Source: Massilia horti
GTDB taxonomy: Bacteria > Pseudomonadota > Gammaproteobacteria > Burkholderiales > Burkholderiaceae_D
Direction of reading: 5' to 3'
Assembly: GCF_004614195.1 (NCBI RefSeq)
Contig: NZ_SPUM01000109.1
Span: forward strand, 62,001-126,000
DNA: 64,000 nucleotides
The position numbers were made by a program, and so were the translations under genes. Below are positions 52,546-61,529 of this stretch, in pieces. Position 1 is the stretch's first letter. The number at the start of each line of letters is the position of its first letter. The notes beneath the pieces were generated by a model. It worked only from the letters and a program-made list of their open reading frames with translations. It did not search any database and had not been told where the DNA came from.

Positions 52546-52965
52546 ATGAAGCACTGGCCATTTTGCGTGTGCATCGCCCTGTGCGCCGTCGTGAAGGCTT
52601 CCCCGCTGGCATGGGGAGCTGCCATGGACGGCGTACGGGCGCCGGCAAGGTCCCACACGATTGAGCTGAAGGGCATGCTCGCGGCCGGAAGGGCCAGCCT
52701 TGCATTGCTGTCGGTCGACCACGCGCCAGCCCGGCTGTTCGCGATCCATGCGCAGGTTGCCGGCGGCGTCAGCGTGGTTGCAGTGACAGCAGACGATGTG
52801 ACGCTGTCCGACGGCCGCGTGCTGCGCCCCGTGGCAAGCCCCAGGCAGGTGGCAGAGGAGACCGGCGAGGACAGGCTTCCGGTGGCGCGCGTGCAGGTGA
52901 CGACGAGGGCGCCCGACCTGCGCGGCGGGCGCGTCGAGCAGATCCACGTCAGCCAGGTCGAGTAG
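52546..52965 (+). CDS. Exported 139-aa GspC-like protein, mirror copy
   Basis: Exact inverted copy of 7284-7703, 7 bases after the secreted-protein gene. Confidence 0.55.
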   Translation: MKHWPFCVCIALCAVVKASPLAWGAAMDGVRAPARSHTIELKGMLAAGRASLALLSVDHAPARLFAIHAQVAGGVSVVAVTADDVTLSDGRVLRPVASPRQVAEETGEDRLPVARVQVTTRAPDLRGGRVEQIHVSQVE

Positions 52966-53245
52966 CGCGCGGCGGCCTAGTCAGGGGGGGCTCGATGGAT
53001 TCGATTTGTTTGATCAAGCGGATATAAGCGTCCGGCAGGCCAATGAGGATGCGCGCCGCTTTAATGCGTGGTCGCCACGACCGATCGCTGGGTGGAAGCG
53101 GCGCTGGGCCGTTTCATTCAGCTGGCGACCGAGCAGCTCATGGTGCCGGATGTCTACAGACCGGGCCGGCGCCCTGTCCATACCAGCAGCGTGTCCTTGC
53201 GATAACTTATAATTCGCCTCTTATTTGAGTTGAGAGGATGGTCGC
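52966..53245 (+). other. Intergenic stretch with possible remnant, mirror copy
   Basis: Inverted copy of 7004-7283: possible frameshifted relic, plus a TATAAT-like box (53208-53213) before the 73-aa gene. Confidence 0.3.
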
Positions 53246-53467
53246 ATGACCTACGAAGAATATCTGGACGAAGTCACGACGCTGATCTTCGAGAAATACG
53301 GCGTGGCCGAAGCCGCCGCCGTCAAGCTGGTGGTCAACGCGCAGGACGAGGAATTTTTCGTCAAACACGACGAAGACAAGAAACTGCGCACCATCGACCA
53401 GGCGCATAAAGACGCCAAGACCATCTACGAAGCAGCGCAGAGCGGCAAGCAAAAGCCAGCTCGCTAA
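53246..53467 (+). CDS. Conserved small acidic protein, mirror copy
   Basis: Exact inverted copy of 6782-7003. Confidence 0.7.
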   Translation: MTYEEYLDEVTTLIFEKYGVAEAAAVKLVVNAQDEEFFVKHDEDKKLRTIDQAHKDAKTIYEAAQSGKQKPAR

Positions 53468-53602
53468 GCATGTGCTGAATCTGGTTCAGGCGTCTCCTGC
53501 GTAAATGATGTCGGGCTGGCTGGGATAGCCCACGCTGGCCCGGATGTGGCGCCAGCATGGCGTCCCATTTTTTCAGTAGCGCTTCTATGTCATCGGCACC
53601 GG

Positions 53603-53789
53603 TCAATGGGATTCTTCGGTTGTCGTGAGCTGGCTGTTCATCAGGGGGCGGTAGGGGCCATCCCGCGTTGCAGTTCCTGATGGCGGCCCTGCTGCACAAC
53701 CGTGCCTTGTTCGAATACGGCAATGCGGTCGGTTTTGACGATGGTTGAAAGCGGTGGGCAATGATGATGGTTGTGGCCTTGCATCAGCA
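53603..53789 (-). pseudogene. ABC exporter ATPase remnant, mirror copy
   Basis: Inverted copy of 6460-6646, with the same two frameshifts. Confidence 0.7.
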
Positions 53790-53960
53790 GCACTCTAACC
53801 CGGCCCTTTAACAGTCGGAACGAGCATGAGGATCGGGATTATGCGGATGCAGGCACCAGTCAGGCTTGCCGCTGTAAAGCCCCGAGCGTCAACCGGACTG
53901 AAATCCTTTTGGGACAGCCAGGGAGAATCGTCCTGACCCGTTCGGTCGTATTGCAGGCGC

Positions 53961-54377
53961 TCACTTGCAGACAAACTTAATGTCCATCGGGTCGCGACCC
54001 ACCTTATTCCGAATTTTCATCGTGCAGGTCTTGACCCTGTCGCGGTCATGCTTTAACTCCTCCCACCAAGCAATGCTGGTGCCCTTACCGTAATAGCAAA
54101 CGAACCATCTGGTATCGAGCGGCATCTCAATGTCAGTACCCCCTTTCACCTTGCTTTCGGGGCCGCCGTGGAACTCGATTCGGGGCTTAAAGTTGTAGGG
54201 AGAGCCCATCGCGCTTGCACCTGACAGCTCTTCCCTCGCGACGATGCCCTTTCCGTTGTGCCTGTACGGGACCTCTGCGAGAGCCGTGTCTTCCCACGGA
54301 TAGAACTTCGGGCACTCAACCTCCTGCGCTTGAGCGGTAGAGATGAGGGTCAGGCAAACAAATAAAAAGTTTTTCAT
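53961..54377 (-). CDS. Putative periplasmic immunity protein, mirror copy
   Basis: Exact inverted copy of 5872-6288, overlapping the effector stop by ATGA. Confidence 0.65.
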   Translation of the reverse strand: MKNFLFVCLTLISTAQAQEVECPKFYPWEDTALAEVPYRHNGKGIVAREELSGASAMGSPYNFKPRIEFHGGPESKVKGGTDIEMPLDTRWFVCYYGKGTSIAWWEELKHDRDRVKTCTMKIRNKVGRDPMDIKFVCK

Positions 54378-54820
54378 GGCACCACCACCACATAGAATTC
54401 GCTGGCATTGTCGGACGGTGCCTTCCTCCTGCGTTTCGCTTCCTCGGGGGTATAGGCAGCAAGTCCCCGCTCGCCGACGCCTCCTCTCTTGTTGACCCAT
54501 TGGTCGATCATCGAAAAATGGCATGGCTCCCCGTTCGACATGACTCTCCCGTACTCGTATCGTTGGAAGAGCCCAGCGTGATAATTATGTTCATTCGGGT
54601 ATTTTAAGTAACCGTTGACGAGCTTGAAGTTGGCAATGACGGTGCCGGGAAGGAGGAAAGCGAGATCAACTACCCTCGGCCCCGGGAGCCATCGGCCCGT
54701 GTAACCAACATCTGTGAGCACTTGGGGGAGCCTGGCGCACTGTCCGTTGTCGATGTACTGATTTGCCCACTTCTCCTTTAGCTCCTCAAGATCGCCTTGG
54801 TATATAACGTTGCGGGCCAT
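54374..54820 (-). CDS. Putative T6SS amidase effector, mirror copy
   Basis: Exact inverted copy of 5429-5875 (C28/H81 candidate dyad). Confidence 0.72.
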   Translation of the reverse strand: MARNVIYQGDLEELKEKWANQYIDNGQCARLPQVLTDVGYTGRWLPGPRVVDLAFLLPGTVIANFKLVNGYLKYPNEHNYHAGLFQRYEYGRVMSNGEPCHFSMIDQWVNKRGGVGERGLAAYTPEEAKRRRKAPSDNASEFYVVVVP

Positions 54821-54832
54821 GTCGACCTCGCC

Positions 54833-55324
54833 TTACACGCACTTGTTTGCTGCACAGTCCCATCCGCCCGCGGTGCTGCCTTCTGCACCGCCCTTGATGC
54901 TTTGCTTGGTATACGTCCACTTCATTTTCGAGTAGGCCAAGTGAACCTGCTCGGTGATTATCCCGCCATCGCCACTGTTCGGCGTTACACCGGAGATCAT
55001 CACGTTCTCTAATTCGATCGTATAGTAGTTGACCGGCTTGCCAACGCCATCAGCCCGCATAAACTCGATCCTGGCCTTGGGGATCGTCCTACCCATCGCA
55101 CAGTGCTGCTGGAGGATTGGAGAGGATAGGTCGGCCAGTTTCTTGAATGTGAGATTGGACAGCTCCGACCTACCGCTGGTATGACCTCCGGCAGTTGATA
55201 GTGAGGCCGCCCTCGGCTGGTGGATGCTCCATGTGACGTGGGAAATCTCAATCCAGTTCTTGTGCTTGTCGTCCATCGATTCACCCTTGATGCCTTCGAT
55301 CTGCAGATATGCGTCGATTGCCAT
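54833..55324 (-). CDS. hcp: T6SS tube protein Hcp, mirror copy
   Basis: Exact inverted copy of 4925-5416. Confidence 0.92.
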   Translation of the reverse strand: MAIDAYLQIEGIKGESMDDKHKNWIEISHVTWSIHQPRAASLSTAGGHTSGRSELSNLTFKKLADLSSPILQQHCAMGRTIPKARIEFMRADGVGKPVNYYTIELENVMISGVTPNSGDGGIITEQVHLAYSKMKWTYTKQSIKGGAEGSTAGGWDCAANKCV

Positions 55325-55423
55325 CGTGCTTCTCCTATAGTTGGTCTACTTGCTGGGTTTGCCGGCCACGCGCTGTCTGCGGGCGGTTCGGTTTGGTCAG
55401 TACCCGTAGGGGTAGAGCGAGCG

Positions 55424-55570
55424 TCAAGCAATGCTAGGCGTGGTCGAGCTGATTGGCTTCCCGTTGGCGCAAAGGGCAACGCCCAAGACGCGAAGTGCCG
55501 TGTCGGCGTCGTGCCGGTTATTTGTCTTGCGCCGTTCAATCCAGCCGCGAGGTGGGATACGCTCTTGCAT
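55424..55570 (-). CDS. Possible 48-aa protein, mirror copy
   Basis: Inverted copy of 4679-4825; same strong ribosome site, function unknown. Confidence 0.35.
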   Translation of the reverse strand: MQERIPPRGWIERRKTNNRHDADTALRVLGVALCANGKPISSTTPSIA

Positions 55571-55853
55571 GACGATTGCCTCCAGAAATAGATTGGATTC
55601 CGAAGCGCCATTGTTGCGTGGCTTGCCCTGTAGGAGGTTGGCTGCTATCAATTCGGCTGGTGCGTGCGATCAATGGGTCGACTTCCCGCGCGACGCGCAA
55701 GATGGGGGGGCAGGTTAGTGACAATTGAAGCGCAAACGGTGGCTGAGGATGTCGAGTGACCGGCGCCAATAGGTGTGCCAAGCGGTGCCAAATCCGGTGC
55801 CGCGCTATGGGGCCGACGGCACAAGAGGTGGAGGCGCGCAGTGCCGCGGAAAC

Positions 55854-55885
55854 AAAAAAGGCGTCACGATCACTCGTAACGCCTT
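55854..55885 (-). terminator. Terminator after tRNA-Lys, mirror copy
   Basis: Inverted copy of 4364-4395. Confidence 0.85.
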
Positions 55886-55905
55886 CATTTGCTACTGCTA
55901 AATTC

Positions 55906-55981
55906 TGGTAGGCCGTGCTGGGCTCGAACCAGCGACCAACGGATTAAAAGTCCGCTGCTCTACCAACTGAGCTAACGACCC
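55906..55981 (-). tRNA. tRNA-Lys (TTT), mirror copy
   Basis: Exact inverted copy of 4268-4343, with anticodon and CCA intact. Confidence 0.97.
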
Positions 55982-55991
55982 GGAAGGCAGC

Positions 55992-56020
55992 ATTATAGCG
56001 GCTTCGTTCCGATCGGCCAA
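55992..56020 (-). promoter_or_regulatory. tRNA-Lys promoter, mirror copy
   Basis: Inverted copy of 4229-4257 (TTGGCC, 17 bp, TATAAT). Confidence 0.75.
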
Positions 56021-56053
56021 GAGGGAACGCGCATTCGCACCATGCCGGACCGC

Positions 56054-58465
56054 TCAAGGCACATCGGCCAGCTGGGGCAGCAGGGGCGTAAACTCGGCGG
56101 CCGGGACCGGGCGGCCGAAGTAATACCCTTGGAATTCGTCGCATCCCAGCTCGCGCAAGGCGTCGACCTGGGCAGCCGTTTCCACGCCTTCGGCCGTCAC
56201 CCGGAACCCGAGCTCGGATGCGATCGAGATGACCGCGCCGATGATCCTGCGGTCGCGCGTATCGTCCGGCAGCCCCGCGACGAACGCTTTGTCGATCTTC
56301 AGGCCGTCGATCGGCAGGTGTTTGAGGTAGGCCAGGCTGGAGTAGCCGGTGCCGAAGTCGTCGACCACGACCGACACGCCCAGCGCGCGCAGCTGGTGCA
56401 GGGCGTGGACGGTTTCCGTCGGGTCGCGCATCAGCACGCCCTCGGTGATTTCCAGCTCCAGCCGGTTGGCGCCGGCGCCGCGTTCGGCGATCAGCCTCGA
56501 CACGGCGGCAGCCAGGTCGCGGCCGTTGAACTGGCGCGGCGACAGGTTGACTGCGATCCGGAATTCGTCCGGCAGTTGCGCGTCCCAGGCGCGCAGCTGG
56601 TCGCACGCGCTGCGCAGGACCCAGTCGCCGATGTCGACGATCGCGCCGGTCTGTTCGGCGAGCGGGATAAAGTCGGCAGGCGAGACGAGGCCCAGTTCGG
56701 CGCTGCGCCAGCGTACCAGCGCTTCGGCGCCCGTCAGGCGGCCGGTGCGGGCATCGAACTTGGGCTGGTAGTGCAGCACCAGTTCGTTGCGCGCCACCGC
56801 CTGCTTGAGCAGGTTCTGCATCCTGAGCCGTGCCGGCGCCGATTCGTTCAGTGCCGGCTTGAACACGCAGTAGCCGCTGCGCTTGTCGCGCTTGGCCTGG
56901 TACATCGCCACGTCGGCGTTCTGCAGCAGCGCGTCGACATCCGTCCCGTGTTCGGGCGAGAGCGCGATGCCGGCGCTGGCCGACAGGAAGAACTTGTGTT
57001 CGCCGACCTCGATCGGACGCAGGATCTGCTCCCTGAGCGCCACGGCCAGGCGCGACACCGATTCGGCGCCGCACGCCTGGCGCACCAGGATCACGAATTC
57101 ATCGCCGCCCAGGCGCGCGGCCATGGCGTCGGTGCGCGCGGCGGCGGCGTCGACCAGCCGCTGCGCGACCTGGGTCAGGACCCTGTCGCCGACCGGGTGG
57201 CCGAGGCTGTCGTTGATTTCCTTGAAGCCGTCCAGGTCGAGCAGGATGATCGCCGGGCGCCGCGCGCCACCGACGGCCGACAGCGCCTCGTTCAATGCGT
57301 CGCGCAGCGCATTGCGGTTGGGCAGGCCGGTGAGCGGGTCATGCATTGCGAGGAAGTGCAGGCGCTTGCGGTCTTCCTCCAGCCGGCCGGCCATGCTGTC
57401 GAACGCGCTCGCCAGCTCGCCCAGTTCGCCGCGCGCCTGGATCCGGCCGACGCGCGTCGAATAATCGCCTTGCCGCAGCGAGTTCGCGGCGCGCCACACG
57501 GCCCGGATCGGGCTCGAGACCAGGCGTTCGCTGGCGAACCATGCGAGCGACAGCGCAATGATGACGACCACGGCGATTGCGCCGGTATGCAGCGCGGTGT
57601 CCCAGACCACCTCGTCCAGCGCGGCATCCACCGGCACCCCGACCCGCACACCGATTGCGCCGTTGGTCGAGACGAACAACGGGACGTAGACGGTGGCCCG
57701 GCGCACGCTGTCGGGCCATACTTCCTCGTGTGCCAGCGGCGTGGTGCTGGCCAGTTGGGGGCGCAGCGCCCGCCATTCCTGCATCCGCTGACCGGCATAT
57801 GCGAACGAAGCAGGCGCCGATGCGACCACGGTGGCTTGGTCGTCCACCACGACTGCCACCGTGTCGGCCGGCAGACGCAGGCGCGCGACCGCTTGCTGCA
57901 GCGCGTTGGCCAGCCAGCGCGCGTCCAGGGCCAGGATCAGCACATACTTGAGCTGGTTGCCGTCTCCTCGCACTGGACGGCTGAAGACGATCGATGGCTT
58001 GTCCGAGAGACGACTGGTCAGCAGGTTGCTGATCGTAAAGCTGCCCGTTTGCCGCACTTGGCGAAAATACGCCCTGTCCGCCACGTTGATAATGCCGCGC
58101 GCGCCGTTGTCGTTGCACATGATCGTGCCGTCCGGCATGGTCAGCGCCACCGAATTGAAATAGGGGTGCGTCTTGAGCAGCGGATCGAACAGCTGCCTCA
58201 CTGCGGCGCAATCATTCGGCCGCAGGTTCTCCAGCTGGCGCGCCAGGTGCGCCATGTAATCGTTCGGTTCCGGCAGGATCACCTTCGGATGGTCGGCGAT
58301 CAGCAGGGCCGAATCGGTCGCTTCCATATAGGTATGGCTGACCCGTACCTGGTACAGGGCGGCGGCTTGCAGGCTGAGGATGATGGTGACCGGCGTGACG
58401 ATGAGGAGCACCAGCAGCACGATTCTCGCGCGCAGGCTGATTCCTCGCAGGGTAATTCTTGGCAA
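56054..58465 (-). CDS. Membrane GGDEF-EAL protein, mirror copy
   Basis: Exact inverted copy of 1784-4195, TTG start preceded by GGAGAG. Confidence 0.93.
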   Translation of the reverse strand: MPRITLRGISLRARIVLLVLLIVTPVTIILSLQAAALYQVRVSHTYMEATDSALLIADHPKVILPEPNDYMAHLARQLENLRPNDCAAVRQLFDPLLKTHPYFNSVALTMPDGTIMCNDNGARGIINVADRAYFRQVRQTGSFTISNLLTSRLSDKPSIVFSRPVRGDGNQLKYVLILALDARWLANALQQAVARLRLPADTVAVVVDDQATVVASAPASFAYAGQRMQEWRALRPQLASTTPLAHEEVWPDSVRRATVYVPLFVSTNGAIGVRVGVPVDAALDEVVWDTALHTGAIAVVVIIALSLAWFASERLVSSPIRAVWRAANSLRQGDYSTRVGRIQARGELGELASAFDSMAGRLEEDRKRLHFLAMHDPLTGLPNRNALRDALNEALSAVGGARRPAIILLDLDGFKEINDSLGHPVGDRVLTQVAQRLVDAAAARTDAMAARLGGDEFVILVRQACGAESVSRLAVALREQILRPIEVGEHKFFLSASAGIALSPEHGTDVDALLQNADVAMYQAKRDKRSGYCVFKPALNESAPARLRMQNLLKQAVARNELVLHYQPKFDARTGRLTGAEALVRWRSAELGLVSPADFIPLAEQTGAIVDIGDWVLRSACDQLRAWDAQLPDEFRIAVNLSPRQFNGRDLAAAVSRLIAERGAGANRLELEITEGVLMRDPTETVHALHQLRALGVSVVVDDFGTGYSSLAYLKHLPIDGLKIDKAFVAGLPDDTRDRRIIGAVISIASELGFRVTAEGVETAAQVDALRELGCDEFQGYYFGRPVPAAEFTPLLPQLADVP

Positions 58466-58575
58466 CAGGTCTCTCCAGCTATGAACGGCGGAAATGATAA
58501 CATTGGCATGGTTGGCTTGCGCGCCACCGCTCGGCGCGGCATGCGTGCTGCGCCGCGCCAGTCTAAGATGCTGGC

Positions 58576-58968
58576 ATGGCCGGGCTCTCCGCCGCGGCCG
58601 TCCGTGCGGAGGCTGCCTTGTTTGGACAGATCGAGGAACAGGTCAGGAGCGCAGTCGAGTGGCTCAGGCTGGTGGTCGAGACGCTTGGCGCGTTCGTCAT
58701 CGCAGTCGGGGTGGTCGTGGTCATCGCCGGGCTGGTACGCCACGTTTTGACGGACCGCGGCAGCGGCTTTACGCCGATCCGGCTGGCGTTCGCGCGCTAC
58801 CTGACGCTGGCGCTGGAATTGCAGCTGGCGGCCGACATCCTGTCCACTTCAGTGGCGCCGACCTGGGACCGGATCGGGAAACTGGCCGCGATCGCGGTGA
58901 TCCGGACTGGGCTCAACTACTTTCTGAGCAAGGAGCTCAGAGACGAGGGCGGCGGCGCAGGGACCTGA
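58576..58968 (+). CDS. DUF1622 membrane protein, mirror copy
   Basis: Exact inverted copy of 1281-1673. Confidence 0.8.
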   Translation: MAGLSAAAVRAEAALFGQIEEQVRSAVEWLRLVVETLGAFVIAVGVVVVIAGLVRHVLTDRGSGFTPIRLAFARYLTLALELQLAADILSTSVAPTWDRIGKLAAIAVIRTGLNYFLSKELRDEGGGAGT

Positions 58969-59158
58969 CTGGACAAAAACAAACACCCGCTGCTTATCTC
59001 GTCGTTCCCGCGAAGGCGGGCACAGCGCCACTGGCGCTATTCCCCCCATGCTGAGTTGGAGCGGAGATTGCATACGCCGCTAGAATGCGACCTCTGCATG
59101 GGGCCGCGCCTGCGCGGGAAGTCGTTCTCGCCAGTGGCGGAAACGACGGTTAGGAACC

Positions 59159-60526
59159 TTAACGCACCATGCTCGGCCGCTTGGGGTCGTAGGTCCACCC
59201 CGGCACCAGGTAGCGCATCGCCATCGCGTCGTCGCGCGCGCCGCCGGCCACCCGCTTGTACAGCTCGTGCGCCTGCGCGATGCGCTCCATGTCGGGCTCG
59301 ATGCCAAGACCCGGTGCGTCCGGCACCGCCACCTGGCCATTGACGATCTTGAGCGGTTCGCGCGTCAGGCGCTCTTGGCCTTCCTGCCAGATCCAGTGGG
59401 TGTCGATCGCGGTGATGGCGCCCGGCGCGGCCGCGGCGGCGTGCGTGAACATCGCCAGCGACACGTCGAAGTGATTGTTCGAATGCGAGCCCCAGGTCAG
59501 GCCCCAGTCGTGGCATAGCTGCGCCAGCCGCACCGAACCTTGCATGGTCCAGAAGTGCGGATCGGCGAGCGGGATGTCGATCGCGCCCAGCAGGTGCGAA
59601 TGCGACATCTGGCGCCAGTCGGTGGCCACCATGTTGGTCGCGGTCCGGATGCCGGTGGCGCGCTTGAATTCGGCCATGATCTCGCGTCCCGAGTAGCCGT
59701 TTTCAGGCCCGCACGGATCCTCGGCGTAGGCCAGCACATGGCCCTGGCCGCGGCAGGCGCGGATCGCATCGAACAGCGACCAGGCGCCGTTCGGATCGAT
59801 CGTTGCGCGCGATTGCGGAAAGCGCCGCTTGATCGCGGCCACCGCCGCCACTTCCTCCTCCGGGTGCATCACGCCGCCCTTGAGCTTGAAGTCGCGAAAG
59901 CCGTATTTGTCGACGCTCGCCGCGGCCAGCTCCGCGATCGCCTCGGGCGTGAGCGCTTCTTCGTGGCGCATGCGGTACCAGCCGTCCTGGCCGTCACTAG
60001 TCAGGTAGGGCAGGTCGGTGCGGCGGCGCTCGCCGATGTAGAAGAGATAGGCGAGCATTGGCACGTGGGTGCGCTGCTGGCCGGCGCCGAGCAGGTCGCA
60101 CACGGGCACGCCCAGGTGCTGGCCGAGCAGGTCGAGCAGCGCGGCTTCGACTGCGGTGATCACGTTCTCGAGGCGCAGGTTGATTTCGTGCGGCTGCCTG
60201 AGCACGGCCTCTTCAAAGCTCGAGGTTACCTGGTGGCTGGCGCCGCCAATCGCCTCGCGCAGCGCGTTCAGGGTGCGGTTGTAGCGCGCGATCTCGGTGC
60301 CGGTGACCAGTGGCACAGCCTTTTCCAGCGCGCGCAGGATGCCGTTCGACCCCGGCACCTCGCCCATGCCGACATGGCCGGCGCTATCTTCGAGCAGCAC
60401 CAGGATGCGAGTGAAGTAGGGCGCATGCGCGCCGCACAGGTTGAGCAGCATGCTGTCATGACCGGCCACCGGAATTACCTGCATCCGGGTGACGGTCGGG
60501 CTGGCTGCCCGCGAAATTGGATTCAT
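59159..60526 (-). CDS. gudD: Glucarate dehydratase, complete copy
   Basis: A 455-residue enolase-superfamily enzyme that dehydrates D-glucarate (or L-idarate) to 5-keto-4-deoxy-D-glucarate in the cytosol, an entry step of sugar-acid catabolism. Catalytic residues by position: K214 and K216 (FKLKGG), metal ligands D244 (IDPNGAW), E269 (YAEDPCG) and N298 ([10 protein letters not shown]), and base H348 (GSHSNNHFD). All are intact and the length is normal. GGGAGAA lies 9 bases before the ATG. The gene is divergent from a decayed SGNH esterase gene and shares with it a region holding a LacI-type operator, so it probably belonged to the same sugar-acid regulon. The palindrome ends or leaves the window inside this gene (60248). 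Confidence 0.95.
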   Translation of the reverse strand: MNPISRAASPTVTRMQVIPVAGHDSMLLNLCGAHAPYFTRILVLLEDSAGHVGMGEVPGSNGILRALEKAVPLVTGTEIARYNRTLNALREAIGGASHQVTSSFEEAVLRQPHEINLRLENVITAVEAALLDLLGQHLGVPVCDLLGAGQQRTHVPMLAYLFYIGERRRTDLPYLTSDGQDGWYRMRHEEALTPEAIAELAAASVDKYGFRDFKLKGGVMHPEEEVAAVAAIKRRFPQSRATIDPNGAWSLFDAIRACRGQGHVLAYAEDPCGPENGYSGREIMAEFKRATGIRTATNMVATDWRQMSHSHLLGAIDIPLADPHFWTMQGSVRLAQLCHDWGLTWGSHSNNHFDVSLAMFTHAAAAAPGAITAIDTHWIWQEGQERLTREPLKIVNGQVAVPDAPGLGIEPDMERIAQAHELYKRVAGGARDDAMAMRYLVPGWTYDPKRPSMVR

Positions 60527-60589
60527 CGAACGGTTCTCCCAGGGTGAAAAAGTGTTAATCAGACAACGCTGGCGATCGCATAGATGGCG

Positions 60590-60618
60590 TTGCTGTTAGC
60601 ATTTTTTCTACCTATAAT
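60590..60618 (+). promoter_or_regulatory. Sigma-70 promoter of the broken SGNH esterase gene
   Basis: TTGCTG (60590-60595) and a perfect TATAAT (60613-60618) are separated by 17 bp. A LacI-type operator overlaps the -10 box. An inverted pair CAACGC/GCGTTG (60564-60569, 60587-60592) lies just upstream. Confidence 0.7.
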
Positions 60619-60633
60619 GGTTGCGCTATCATT
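60616..60633 (+). promoter_or_regulatory. LacI-type operator, site 1
   Basis: AATGGTTGCGCTATCATT has outer AATG/CATT symmetry and a central CG, as in LacI-family operators. It overlaps the -10 box of the SGNH promoter, an ideal repressor position. A near copy occurs at 63032-63049 and a third site with the same 10-bp core at 61491-61508. Confidence 0.7.
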
Positions 60634-60655
60634 TAACCAGTGTGAAGGAATTCCG

Positions 60656-61046
60656 ATGTCGAGTCAATCTATTATGGCTGCCGGCTTGCTCGGCATCCTG
60701 CTTAGCGCCTGCGCTGCCACCGGCAACGTCGACACTTGCGCGACTGGCGCCGGGAACGGCCACTAGGTCGCGTCCTGGGGCACGGCGCAGCTGGTGCCGG
60801 ACAAGCAGAACGAGCTTCCCGCCGCACATTGGGTTGACGCCACCTTGCGCCAGATCGTGCGCGTTTCGCTCGGCGGGCGGTCGGTGCGCGTGCGGATCAG
60901 CAATGCCTTCGGCACCGAGCCGCTGGTGATCGATGCGGCCAGCCTGGCGCTGGCGGCCGCCCCCCGGCCGCGCCGACGTCGACCTGTCCAGCATGCGGGC
61001 GCTGCGCTTCGATGGCAGCGCTACCGTAACAATTCCGGCAGGCGGG
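60656..61046 (+). pseudogene. SGNH-hydrolase (esterase) gene, 5' remnant
   Basis: Starts with an export signal (MSSQSIMAAGLLGILLSACA, a possible lipobox). The frame stops at a TAG (60764-60766), where the family expects Trp, and continues in the same frame as VASWGTAQLV...LRQIVRVSLGG and VRVRISNAFGTEPLVID, a typical N-terminus of an SGNH/GDSL carbohydrate esterase. A run of six C at 60960-60965 then shifts the frame by one base; in the shifted frame RADVDLSSMRALRFDGSATV continues up to TIPAGG. Homology ends abruptly at 61046 and the catalytic domain is missing. Clearly nonfunctional. The original may have deacetylated xylan. Confidence 0.82.
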
Positions 61047-61368
61047 GTCCAGGTTGTCCCAGTGGTTCAGTACCCGCAGCGGCAGTTGCGGCTTTGATTT
61101 CAGCGCCAGCGTGCCGGCCCCGGCGCCGCCATTGACCTGCAAGTGGCGCAGGTAGGCGAAGCTCCCGTACAGCAGGCCGATGTCGCTGTTGGCCGCGATG
61201 ACGGTCACGTCGGCGTTCGACAAGCGAGTGCGCTCCACCAGGTAGTGCGGGGAGGGGGCGCTAACGCAGCCACAGGTCGTAGCCGTCCTCATCGAAGGCC
61301 TGGGCGGCGGTGGTCAGCAAAATGCCTGGCAGGAAAGCGGCGAGAAGCCGCGCGAATGATCGGTGCAC
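61047..61368 (-). pseudogene. GH67 alpha-glucuronidase gene, 5' remnant
   Basis: On the minus strand a GTG start (61368) opens an export signal (HRSFARLLAAFLPGILLTTA) followed by FDEDGYDLWLR, the usual mature start of GH67 enzymes, then a TAG. In another frame, after a loss of a few dozen codons, come ADVTVIAANSDIGLLYGSFA, YLRHLQ, then LPLRVLNHWDNLD, the conserved GH67 block. Homology ends at 61047, directly against the SGNH remnant. Catalytic residues and the rest (over 550 residues) are gone. GH67 enzymes remove 4-O-methylglucuronate from xylan fragments. Confidence 0.82.
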
Positions 61369-61490
61369 TTGGGTCGCCTGGTTATTCTTGGTCTGCTCGG
61401 GAATGTTTGCGCAAACCTTTAAATTGAGGATATGCTTTCTTATATTTCTCCGGCTATAAACGGTAGTCGAAGGTGAACTGTTAGCTATGT

Positions 61491-61508
61491 TAAGATAGCG
61501 CAAACAAC
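61491..61508 (-). promoter_or_regulatory. LacI-type operator, site 2
   Basis: On the minus strand this shares the 10-bp core TTGCGCTATC exactly with site 1, with weaker flanks. It lies between the GH67 remnant and the regulator gene, 21 bases before the regulator ATG, so it would give autoregulation and control of the lost glucuronidase. Confidence 0.6.
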
Positions 61509-61529
61509 AGGTTGCAGGATGCCGCGGAA

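Larger units (their letters stand above)
30158..60248 (-). repeat. Right arm of giant inverted repeat (30,091 bp)
   Basis: Exact reverse complement of bases 1-30091. It continues without a visible seam into unique sequence after 60248, inside the complete gudD gene. This is therefore the arm attached to the natural-looking flank, and the left arm looks like a fold-back copy of it. Confidence 0.97.

Noticed and set aside
1..60248. A natural segmental duplication with two functional copies of about 27 genes
   Set aside because: No base difference was seen even in intergenic DNA and pseudogenes, and the axis is a fold-back-prone inverted repeat. A fold-back is simpler.
60960..60965. Homopolymer frameshift in the SGNH remnant as proof of decay
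   Set aside because: An extra C in a C run could be a sequencing error. The call rests on the missing 3' half and the in-frame TAG.
60897..61292. A 131-codon minus-strand frame as an intact gene
   Set aside because: Its first half is a GH67 fragment and its second half is antisense to the SGNH remnant, so it is a chance fusion across a deletion junction.
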